DNA of 64,000 nt from Myxococcales bacterium. Its GTDB lineage: Bacteria > Myxococcota_A > Polyangia > Nannocystales > Nannocystaceae. This document shows positions 20,041-27,427 of the stretch, piece after piece (the stretch's first letter is position 1; each line of letters opens with the position of its first letter). The notes beneath the pieces were generated by a model. That model ran no database searches. It saw only the letters and a list, made by a program, of their open reading frames with translations, and had not been told where the DNA came from. The stretch is taken from contig JACKDW010000002.1 of the NCBI GenBank assembly GCA_020633295.1, positions 124,001 to 188,000 of the forward strand. Reading direction: 5' to 3'. Both the position numbers and the translations under genes were made by a program.

Positions 20041-20542
20041 CGATGCTTGTATAGACAGGCGTCGCCGGTGTAGGTCGCGGGGTCGTCACCGGTCGCCGCG
20101 CGGCCGCGCGCGCGCGCGGGGCTCCACGCGCGCGCGACCGCCTAGCAGCTCCGCCCTGGCGCGCCCGCGTCCTGGGCGTCAACTAGCGCGTGGGCGCGCG
20201 CGTCGGCGCGTGCTCGCGCGCGCGCGCGCGCCCCACGTCCACGCACACGCGGCGCCTGCTCGAACGCGCGCCGCCGCGCGCGCGCGCGCGCGGCAGCGCC
20301 CGCGCCCCGCGTCGTACATGACCCAACGTTCATGACGTCGCGCGCGCGCGCGCGACGTCGCGGCGCGATCTCGACCGCGCTTTAAGTCATGTCTAATCAG
20401 TCAACTATGAATGCGGACCAGCGCGCGCCCTCGTGCATGATACATACACACGCTCTCGATCCGCGCCAGGCCGCAGGAGGTCGGCGGAGACAGCAACCGA
20501 ACGAGGCGGCCGCGCCGGCCGCTCGCGCGCCGGAGACGCTGG
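20041..20542. other. Intergenic region with alternating CG runs and a regulatory-looking AT-rich end
   Basis: About 500 bp with no supported gene. The middle (20100-20360) is dominated by long CGCGCG runs that could adopt Z-DNA. From 20381 the sequence becomes AT-richer and contains an imperfect copy of the TGTCT-N4-AGACA repeat and a possible -10 (TATGAA, 20406), so the promoter of the downstream operon probably lies here. Confidence 0.5.
20390..20403. repeat. Imperfect inverted repeat TGTCT-AATC-AGTCA (motif copy 3)
   Basis: One mismatch from the TGTCT-N4-AGACA core found at 15033, 18605 and 30574. It lies about 140 bp upstream of the GRAS-domain gene in an AT-rich island. Confidence 0.45.
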
Positions 20543-21655
20543 GTGCTCGACCGTCGACGATATGAAGCGATCCACCGCGCCTGCTCACAGATGATCCGCC
20601 ATCGCCAGCGGCTCGCCAAGCCGACGATCAACGGCCTCATCCTCGACCGCGTCGACTCGCGCACGGAGAACGACGCGCTGCTGGCCCACATCGTCGCGGA
20701 GTCGATCCTGACGCGGCTCGATCACCGGCTCGTCGAGGCCAAGAACATCTACGTCGAGGACTTCAAGATCCCGCAGATCGTGATGTTCTACAAGATGGCG
20801 CAGGCCTACCCGCACATCTTCGAGAGCCACGCGATCGCCAATCAGCACCTCCTGCGCGCGGCGGAGGGGCTGGACTGGATCGCCGCGTTCGACATCGGGA
20901 TCGGCAAAGGGCGGCAGATGGTCGAGCTGCTCGACGCGCTCGCGCGGCGCCCCGACCCGCCGCGCCGCGTCGACGTCATCGCGCTCGACCCGGTCACGAG
21001 CAACCTCGAGGAGGCGGGCGCCGCCGTGCGCGACGCCGCCGCGCGCGCCGGCTTCGAGTTCGCGTACCACCCGATCCACGGCATGCTCGAGTCGCTCGGC
21101 GACGACGAGCTCGCGCGCGTCGCCGAGCTCGCGCCGGGGCGGCTGCTGATCAACGCCGCGTACACGATGCACCACACGCGCCACGCGGTCGGCGACACCG
21201 AGCAGCGCACGCGGCTGCTGCGTCGGCTCGCCGCGCTCGAGCCCCGCGTGCTCACGCTGATCGAGCCGAACGCGAACCACGACACCGAGAACATCGCGCG
21301 GCGCTTCCACCACGCGTGGAACCACTTCGGCGCGGTCTTCGAGCTGATCGACGAGTCCGCGCTCGACGCGAGCTCGCGCTTCGCGATCAAGGAGAAGTTC
21401 TTCGGCCGGGAGATCCGCGACCTGTTCGGCGTCAGCGACAGCTTCCGCTGCGAGCGCCACGAGCCCTACGAGTCGTGGCTGCTCCGGCTCGCGCGCGCGG
21501 GCTTCGAGCCGGCGCCGCGCGTCGAGCTGCGCGTCGAGCTGCCGGCGCACTCGAGCCTCGACATCGCGGACGGCCTCGTCCGCCTCGACTACCGCGGCGA
21601 GACGCTGATCGCCGTGTTCGCGTACCGGCCGAGCGCCGGGGGGAGCGAGCGATGA
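20543..21655 (+). CDS. Bacterial GRAS-domain protein
   Basis: 370 residues from a GTG start. The protein matches the GRAS fold family, best known as plant gibberellin-response and nodulation regulators and built on a SAM-methyltransferase Rossmann fold. Visible blocks: YPHIFESHAIANQ (89-101) equals the FAHFTANQ region; AAFDIGIGKGRQ (114-125) equals VHIIDFxIxQGxQW; ARRPDPP follows as in plant RPGGPP; PRVLTLIEPNANHD (~234-247) equals the VVEQEANHN block; GREIRDLFG (~288-296) and ERHEPYESW (~304-312) equal the PFYRE/SAW blocks. It is the first gene of a signalling operon, with its stop overlapping the next start (ATGA). It may be a methyltransferase or a ligand sensor; neither can be decided from sequence. 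Confidence 0.85.
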   Translation: MLDRRRYEAIHRACSQMIRHRQRLAKPTINGLILDRVDSRTENDALLAHIVAESILTRLDHRLVEAKNIYVEDFKIPQIVMFYKMAQAYPHIFESHAIANQHLLRAAEGLDWIAAFDIGIGKGRQMVELLDALARRPDPPRRVDVIALDPVTSNLEEAGAAVRDAAARAGFEFAYHPIHGMLESLGDDELARVAELAPGRLLINAAYTMHHTRHAVGDTEQRTRLLRRLAALEPRVLTLIEPNANHDTENIARRFHHAWNHFGAVFELIDESALDASSRFAIKEKFFGREIRDLFGVSDSFRCERHEPYESWLLRLARAGFEPAPRVELRVELPAHSSLDIADGLVRLDYRGETLIAVFAYRPSAGGSER

Positions 21656-22200
21656 CTGCTGACGGAACCGAAAACGCCGCGGCGCTCGAGGTGTTCGGCG
21701 CGCTGCTGGACGGCTACGCCAAGGCGTGCCTCAACCTCAACATCGTCGCGGGGCGGCGCGCCGCGTCGCTGACCTCGGCGATCGAGATCCCGCGCTGGTA
21801 CCCGTTCCAGCGGCTCAAGGACATCGAGTCGCTCGTGACGGGCTCGTACGAGAACGTCGGGCCGATCATGGAGCGCGTCGGCTACGAGATGATGATGGGC
21901 TGGTACCACTACGGCCCGGGCCAGCAGCTGATCCGCACGGGCGTCGACTTCCTGCGCTTCCAGAGCGGCTCCGAGGGCTACGCGAGCGTGGTCAAGGGCC
22001 CGCGCGAGCTCGTCGGGAGCTTCTCGCTGCTCGAGGTCGACCCCGCGCGCGGGCGCGCGCTGGTGCACAGCACGACGCCGCTGGACCGCGACATGGAGCG
22101 CGGCGTGCTGATCGGGGGCATGAGCGCGCCCGGGGACCTCGACTACGTCGACGTGACGAACGCCGGCGCGCGAGACCGCTTCGAGATCGAATTCCACTAG
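21652..22200 (+). CDS. Conserved-looking cytosolic protein of unknown function, possible sensor
   Basis: 182 residues; the ATG overlaps the GRAS-gene stop. I do not recognise the family with confidence. The sequence has no signal peptide or membrane segment. It has a helical N-terminal half (LKDIESLV, VGPIMERVGYEMM) and a C-terminal part predicted to be mostly beta (SYASVV-like segments, GSFSLLEVD). Overall it is reminiscent of compact ligand-binding modules that accompany nucleotide cyclases and phosphatases. Its position between the GRAS gene and a SpoIIE phosphatase in one operon suggests it senses or transmits the same signal. Confidence 0.7.
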   Translation: MTADGTENAAALEVFGALLDGYAKACLNLNIVAGRRAASLTSAIEIPRWYPFQRLKDIESLVTGSYENVGPIMERVGYEMMMGWYHYGPGQQLIRTGVDFLRFQSGSEGYASVVKGPRELVGSFSLLEVDPARGRALVHSTTPLDRDMERGVLIGGMSAPGDLDYVDVTNAGARDRFEIEFH

Positions 22201-22237
22201 CCGAGCGAGGGCGCATGAAAGGCGAGCGTGTCGAATC

Positions 22238-23158
22238 ATGAAGACCGACGAACTGCTTGCGGCCGATCGGCCGCCCGAGACGATTGAGCTGGACGACGGG
22301 GAGCTCGCGCGGCTGTTCTGGAAGTACAAGGGCCTCCAGAAGCGATGGGAGCGCGCGAACGCGTTCTGGGGCGCGACCAACGACAACCTGAAGATCGCGT
22401 ACGAGCAGCTCGACGAGAAGGATCGCCTGCTCGAGCAGGCCTACATGACGATCCAGGAGGATCTCGAGGTCGCCAGCCGGATCCAGCGCGCGCTGCTGCC
22501 CGAGCCCTCGCCCGAGCTGCTCGCGCAGCTCGAGGTCGGCGTGTACCACAACCAGCTGAGCGAGGTCGGCGGCGACTACTACGACTTCTTCCGGCTCAAG
22601 GGGGGCAGCACCGCGATCGGCGTGTTCGACATCTCCGGTCACGGGGTCTCGGCCGCGCTCGTGATGACCTACCTCAAGGCCCAGTTCATGCAGCTCATGG
22701 ACCACGTCGACTCGCCGGGCGAGCTCGTCGGGCGCGTGAACAGCTCGTCGTTCTCGTTCCTGCGCCACGTCAAGAAGTACGCGACCGTGAACTTCGTCGC
22801 GTTCGAGCCCGACCGCGTCCGCTACGCGTGCGGCGGCGGCTTCGGCGTGCTGTTCTCCGGCGGCGAGACGCACACCTTCAACAAGCGCGACCACTTCCTC
22901 GGGCTGCGCAACCGGCCGTTCCGCGAGTTCGAGCTCCCGCTGCGCGCCGGCGACCTGCTCGCGCTGTACACCGACGGGATCGTCGAGTCGCAGGACGCGC
23001 GCGGCGAGGACTACTCGGTCCGGCGCCTCAACGAGCTGATCCTGGACAACCGCGCGCGCGCGGTCGAGGACATCGTGGAGGCGTGCGTCGACGACTACCT
23101 GCGCTTCCGCGAGCGCGACACCGACGACATCACGCTGCTGATCCTGCGCAAGAAGTGA
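22238..23158 (+). CDS. SpoIIE/RsbU-type PP2C phosphatase
   Basis: 306 residues. A charged N-terminal helix and coiled coil (to ~95) leads through ASRIQRALLP, the usual entry to RsbU-type phosphatase domains, into the PP2C core. Metal-binding motifs are GGDYYDF, FDISGHG and the C-terminal YTDGIVES and DDITLLIL. It should dephosphorylate a STAS antagonist, most plausibly the one encoded two genes downstream. The N-terminal coil lacks GAF or PAS domains, so the input signal probably arrives through protein contact. The gap to the preceding gene is 37 bp; the next gene starts 3 bp after the stop. Confidence 0.9.
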   Translation: MKTDELLAADRPPETIELDDGELARLFWKYKGLQKRWERANAFWGATNDNLKIAYEQLDEKDRLLEQAYMTIQEDLEVASRIQRALLPEPSPELLAQLEVGVYHNQLSEVGGDYYDFFRLKGGSTAIGVFDISGHGVSAALVMTYLKAQFMQLMDHVDSPGELVGRVNSSSFSFLRHVKKYATVNFVAFEPDRVRYACGGGFGVLFSGGETHTFNKRDHFLGLRNRPFREFELPLRAGDLLALYTDGIVESQDARGEDYSVRRLNELILDNRARAVEDIVEACVDDYLRFRERDTDDITLLILRKK

Positions 23159-23161
23159 CGA

Positions 23162-23689
23162 GTGTCGACCATGGCCGACGACATCATCACCGAGGAGCAG
23201 CTGGCGAAGACGGAGGTCTCGCTGACCTGCTCGGTCCGCCCGATCGCCAACGTGATGTGCGATCTGAGCGCGATCCTGGCGAACTCGGTCGACGAGCTGC
23301 TGCGCGCGTTCTACCCGGCGAAGGTCGGCAAGCGCGCCAACATCCTCATCACCGAGCTCGTCAACAACGTGCTCGAGAACATGCTGGTGCCCGAGAGCGA
23401 GATCAAGCTCGAGGTCGCGCTGCGCGACCAGCAGCTCGTGATCCGCGTCTACAACGCGGTGCCCGAGGAGCGCTACGCGCAGGTCAAGGCGCACGTCGAC
23501 GCGATCAACGAGGCGCCCGACGTGCGCAAGCTGCTGAAGGCGACGATCCGCGCGCGCCGGGCCCAGCGGGCCAAGGGCGGGCTCGGCCTGATCCGCGTCG
23601 TCGCCGAGAACAAATTCCGCATCACGACGGACTACCAGGGCGGGACCCTCTGCGTCGAGTCCGTGCTCAGCCTGGGAGATATGCCATGA
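23162..23689 (+). CDS. Anti-sigma-factor-type ATPase (RsbW-like HATPase)
   Basis: 175 residues. The GHKL ATPase signatures are visible: an N box in ITELVNNVLEN and a G-box-like KGGLGLIRVVAE. This is the size and arrangement of RsbW/SpoIIAB-like protein kinases that phosphorylate a STAS partner and sequester a target. GTG at 23162 or ATG at 23171 could be the start. It sits between a SpoIIE phosphatase and a STAS protein, the classical partner-switching trio. No sigma factor is nearby, so the released target may be the cyclase or the GRAS protein (inference). Confidence 0.85.
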   Translation: MSTMADDIITEEQLAKTEVSLTCSVRPIANVMCDLSAILANSVDELLRAFYPAKVGKRANILITELVNNVLENMLVPESEIKLEVALRDQQLVIRVYNAVPEERYAQVKAHVDAINEAPDVRKLLKATIRARRAQRAKGGLGLIRVVAENKFRITTDYQGGTLCVESVLSLGDMP

Positions 23690-24099
23690 AGGTGATTACG
23701 TTCGGAGACATCATGGACGGGGGGCGGAGCGTGTTCACCTCCGTGGCGACGCTCGACGGCGCCCGTCTCAAGGTCGCCTTCGAAGGCGAGATCCGCATCG
23801 ACAACCCGCACAAGCACCTGGGCCGGTACCTCGAGGAGCTCGCGGAGGCGCTCGCGGACGCCGAGGTCGAGGAGACGCTGCTCGACTTCACCGCGCTGCG
23901 CTTCTGCAACTCGAACGGCTTCTACATCATCATGGACCTCACGGAGGCGGTGTACGAGAACACCGAGGGGCCCGTGACGGTCCGCCGCCTGCGCGAGGAC
24001 GACTGGCAGCAGGAGACGCTGGCGATCCTCATCGACATCGACGAGGACCCGATCCGCGAGCGCACGACCTTCCTCGACATCGACGCGGACGAGACCTAG
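23686..24099 (+). CDS. STAS-like anti-anti-sigma protein
   Basis: 137 residues; ATG overlaps the preceding stop. KVAFEGEIRI and the TLLDFTALRFCNSNGFYIIM stretch correspond to the STAS beta strand, loop and helix. Here the phosphorylatable-Ser region reads FCNSNG, so the serine after Asn is the likely phospho-acceptor. An N-terminal ~25-residue extension and an acidic C-terminal tail are additional to the minimal STAS fold. It should be the substrate of the neighbouring ATPase-kinase and SpoIIE phosphatase. Confidence 0.8.
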   Translation: MKVITFGDIMDGGRSVFTSVATLDGARLKVAFEGEIRIDNPHKHLGRYLEELAEALADAEVEETLLDFTALRFCNSNGFYIIMDLTEAVYENTEGPVTVRRLREDDWQQETLAILIDIDEDPIRERTTFLDIDADET

Positions 24100-24148
24100 C
24101 GGCTGACGTCAGCGAGACGCGCGACGGAGACGCGCGAAAGGAGACCAC

Positions 24149-25324
24149 GTGGTGACCAAGGTGAGTGAGGGGACCGGGTCCGAGCTGTTTCGTCAGACCG
24201 TGCTCGACCTGGTCGAGTACGTCGTGTTTCGGCTCAGCATCAACGGGCGGCTGACGCCGATCTCGCCGACGGCGACGCGGCTGATCAACGAGCTCGGCGC
24301 GCACGCCGAGCCCGTGCAGGCGCTGTTCGGCGTGCCGACCTACGTCGCGTTCGACTTCGCGCGCACGGGCGACGAGCTGACCTCGGAGTTCATCGTCGCC
24401 GGCGGCCAGTCGCGCGCGTTCAAGTGGACCTTCGTGCCCAACCCGGGCAGCGACGGCGCCGAGCTGATCTGCTTCAGCATCCACTGGGAGCCGATGCAGG
24501 CGATGCTGAGCAAGGTGCGCCGCGAGTCGCTGATGTTCAAGGAGCTGGTGCTCAACACGCTGCCGCACAACGTCGCCGAGGCGCTGATCGCCAACAAGGC
24601 CGTGCGGCCGCGGGCCTACCGGCAGTCGACGGTGCTGTTCACCGACGTGGTCGGCTTCTCGCGCCTCGCGTTCCACCTCGACCCGGTGTCGCTGATCCGC
24701 CGGCTCAACACCTACTTCTCGCGCTACGACGCGCTCGTCAGCGAGTACGGCGTCGAGAAGATCAAGACGATCGGCGACTCGTACATGTGCTCCGCCGGGC
24801 TCCCCCGCAAGAAGCGGAGCCACGCGATCGACTGCGCCCTGGTCGCGCTGCGCATCCTCGACGCGACCGACCGCGAGCTGCGGCTCGAGCCCAAGGTCGT
24901 CGACGGCGTGGACCTCAACAACTGGCAGATCCGCGTCGGCCTGCACTCGGGGCCGTGCATCTCCGGCGTGGTCGGCTCGCAGAAGTACGTGTTCGACATC
25001 TGGGGCGACTCGGTCAACATCGCGGCGCGCATGGAGAGCGCGAGCGAGGCGTCGCGCATCAACATCTCGTCGTTCACCTACGACGAGATCAAGGACTACT
25101 TCGCGTGCACGCACCGCGGCGCGCAGCACGTCAAGAACATCGGCGAGGTCGAGATGTACTTCCTCGACGGGCTCAAGCCGGAGTTCGCGGCCGACGAGCG
25201 CGGCTGCCTGCCGAACGACGAGTTCATGCGCAGCTACTGCGAGCGCTTCCGGGTCTCGCCGACGCGCCCCGACGCGCTCAGCGGCGCGCCGGCGATCATC
25301 CGCGAGTTCGCGCTTCGGCGATGA
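24149..25324 (+). CDS. Class III adenylate/guanylate cyclase
   Basis: 391 residues from GTG with a good ribosome site (GAAAGGAGAC). An N-terminal ~150-residue domain contains HNOB/PAS-like alternation (FDFARTG, FKWTFVPNPG). A helix and the catalytic domain follow. Catalytic elements are present: first metal Asp in LFTDVVGFSRL, the Lys-Asp pair in KIKTIGDSYMC, and the transition-state segment DIWGDSVNIAARM. Lys with Asp at the specificity positions fits adenylate cyclase. No membrane segment is visible. As last gene of the operon it is a plausible output of the upstream partner-switching module, giving cAMP control instead of, or besides, sigma-factor release. Confidence 0.9.
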   Translation: MVTKVSEGTGSELFRQTVLDLVEYVVFRLSINGRLTPISPTATRLINELGAHAEPVQALFGVPTYVAFDFARTGDELTSEFIVAGGQSRAFKWTFVPNPGSDGAELICFSIHWEPMQAMLSKVRRESLMFKELVLNTLPHNVAEALIANKAVRPRAYRQSTVLFTDVVGFSRLAFHLDPVSLIRRLNTYFSRYDALVSEYGVEKIKTIGDSYMCSAGLPRKKRSHAIDCALVALRILDATDRELRLEPKVVDGVDLNNWQIRVGLHSGPCISGVVGSQKYVFDIWGDSVNIAARMESASEASRINISSFTYDEIKDYFACTHRGAQHVKNIGEVEMYFLDGLKPEFAADERGCLPNDEFMRSYCERFRVSPTRPDALSGAPAIIREFALRR

Positions 25325-25520
25325 GGCGAGCGCGGTGGAGCGAGCCCGATGGAGCGAGCCCGGTGGAGCGAGCCCGATGGAGCGAGCCCGGTGACGCGAG
25401 CCCGGTGGAGCGAGCGCGGTGACGCGAGCGCGGTGACGCGAGCGCGGTGACGCGAGCGCGGTGGAGCGAGCGCGGTGACGCGAGCGCGGTGACGCGAGCG
25501 GTGATGCGAGCGCGGTGAGC
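25323..25520. repeat. 14-bp minisatellite downstream of the cyclase
   Basis: About fourteen units of a degenerate 14-mer alternate between GATGGAGCGAGCCC-like and GGTGACGCGAGCGC-like versions, starting at the cyclase stop codon. No coding meaning is seen. Confidence 0.7.
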
Positions 25521-25587
25521 CAGGCGCGGCGAGACGCTCCCGGACTCGCGGTTCCGCGCCGGTCGGGAGCGTGATGACAGGCGCCGC

Positions 25588-26517
25588 GTGACGCCGGAGC
25601 GCGCTCGTTCCTGCGCGTCGCGACGCGACGGAGGAGCCGCGCGCCGCGTGGCAGAATCAGGGTGCGTGAGCGGACGAGCGAAGGTCGACGACGCGACGCG
25701 GGTCGATCCTCGGCGGCCGCGCAGCCTCGAGCGCGCGCGCGACGAGGAGCGCGCGCGAGACGAGGAGTTCGCGCGCGACGAGGAGCTCGCGCGCACGCCG
25801 GCCCCCGCGACGATCCCCGCGACGCGCGACCGGCTCGTCCCCGCCGCCGGCTCGCCGCTCGACGACACGATCGCGTCGACACCCGGCGATCACATCCCCG
25901 CGCCCACGCGACCGCCCGCGGCGTCGTTCGCCGAGACCGTCGCGCGCGGACCGGACCACCGCGCCCGCGACGGCTCGCCACCCGCGACACCCGGGAGCAC
26001 CGACGTGCTCGACGACACGGTCGCGTCGCTCCCGGACGCCCGAGACGCGACGGCGCGCGACGCCGGGAGGAACCCGACGACGCCAGGCGTCCGCGTCGGT
26101 CGCTTCGAGGTGACCCGCACGCTCGGCGCCGGCGGGATGGGCGTCGTGTACGCCGCCCATGACCCCGAGCTCGACCGCGAGGTCGCGCTCAAGCTGATCC
26201 GCGGCGAGCGAGACGAGGCCGCCCGGATTCGCCTGCATCGCGAGGCGCAGGCGCTGGCCAAGCTGACGCACCCCAACGTCGTCGCGGTCTACGACGTCGG
26301 GACGCACGACGGCCAGGTGTGGATCGCGATGGAGTTCGTGGTGGGCAGGACGCTCGGCGCGTGGATCAAGCACACGCGGCCGCGCTGGCGACAGGTCCTC
26401 GCGGTCATCAAGCAGGCCGCGCGCGGGCTCGCGGCCGCCCACGCCGAGGGGCTGCTGCACCGCGACATCAAGCCGGACAACATCATGGTGACGCTCAGCA
26501 CCGCCCTAGCTCGCTAA
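25588..26517 (+). pseudogene. Ser/Thr kinase, N-terminal half only (piece 1 of a split kinase-WD40 gene)
   Basis: A disordered Arg/Asp/Thr-rich N-terminal region of ~165 residues precedes a kinase domain with an intact glycine loop (LGAGGMGVVY), the VALKLI lysine and the catalytic loop HRDIKPDN. Kinase homology stops exactly at DNIMV (26490). The next nine codons are unrelated and end in TAA, so DFG, APE and the whole C-lobe are missing. GTG 25588 is the first start; GTG 25666 is also possible. The missing half reappears on the same strand at 48772, beginning at the same DNIMV codons. As it stands the product cannot be an active kinase. Confidence 0.8.
26474..26490. repeat. 17-nt direct repeat, left copy, at the kinase break
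   Basis: CGGACAACATCATGGTG is identical to 48770-48786 and is in the same codon phase in both kinase pieces. It marks the last kinase-like bases on the left side. Confidence 0.75.
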
Positions 26518-26778
26518 ACCACTGAAAACACACGCGAATCTGACAGCGGACGCGGGCTTGGTCTGGATCGCTGGTTGGTTCGATGTTGAGCGCGTGACGA
26601 GGCCGACGCCGAGCCATCGAACCGCTGACCGAGCGATGCAACGCTCCCGACGGTACGAGCTCACCTGCTCCGACGTACGGGGTCCTGCGGAGAGGTCTCG
26701 CTTCTCCGGCTCGGCACGGATCGGCAAGCGACTCGTGCCGAGCCGCTAGACGGCGCGCACAACCTTATGGCCTCAAGG

Positions 26779-27294
26779 TCATGCGCGACCGCGGCCGCGA
26801 GAGCGCGCCCAGTACAGGCGGTTGTCATGATCAATGACGAAGGCCTCGCCCGACTCGTACACGAATAGCCAGTCGTCTCCCGCGCTGAGCAAGCGCCCGT
26901 CGAGCTCGGCGAGCCGACTGGCGGCTGCGCGGCTGTCGCAGACGATGTAGTTCGAGCTGGCGCGACGGTCACCGCGGAGGATGACAACGCGGCCCGACGG
27001 CGCGAATTCAGTGTGCTCAAGCACGATCCGGTAGACCTCTTCGTTGTTCCAGCGGTCGTCAACCTTGGCCGCGAAGTCGCCGCGGTGACCCGGCGGGATT
27101 CCGAACGGTTCGTACGAGAAGTCAACCGCCAGCCCGACGAACTCCATCGCCGCGAGAAAGTCCCAGACCGAGAGGTTCTCAAAATCGGTGACCCTGGCCT
27201 TTGATTCAGGGAAGAACTTGCGGATCAACCGGAGCGGTTCGCAGAATTCCTCGTCGCGTGTGCGTGCAGGCGAGCCGTGATCGTCACGCGTCAC
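26779..27294 (-). CDS. Hypothetical protein, 171 aa
   Basis: I do not recognise the family. The protein is soluble, with a hydrophilic N-terminus followed by alternating strands and helices (DFLAAMEFVGLAVDF, RVVILRGD, DWLFVYESGEAFVID). Codon and base composition are visibly less GC-rich than the neighbours, and so is the 260 bp between it and the truncated kinase, which suggests recent acquisition. It is the first gene inside the segment that separates the two kinase halves. The C-terminal WLFVYESGEAF segment recalls small immunity-type proteins, but that is only an impression. Confidence 0.6.
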   Translation of the reverse strand: MTRDDHGSPARTRDEEFCEPLRLIRKFFPESKARVTDFENLSVWDFLAAMEFVGLAVDFSYEPFGIPPGHRGDFAAKVDDRWNNEEVYRIVLEHTEFAPSGRVVILRGDRRASSNYIVCDSRAAASRLAELDGRLLSAGDDWLFVYESGEAFVIDHDNRLYWARSRGRGRA

Positions 27295-27427
27295 ATCGAG
27301 GACGATAGCAGCTCGCGCAGGCGGAGCGCGATGACAGGCGGACGCGCTCGCGACTGTTCTCGATCGCGCGATGGCGAAGGCTCGCGGGATCGGAGGCGAG
27401 AGTCCGACCCACGCTCCGCTCAGCCTT

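Noticed and set aside
20100..20340. Long alternating CG runs as a coding region or small RNA gene
   Set aside because: No codon bias, no ribosome site, no stable hairpin of the usual RNA type; it is low-complexity DNA.
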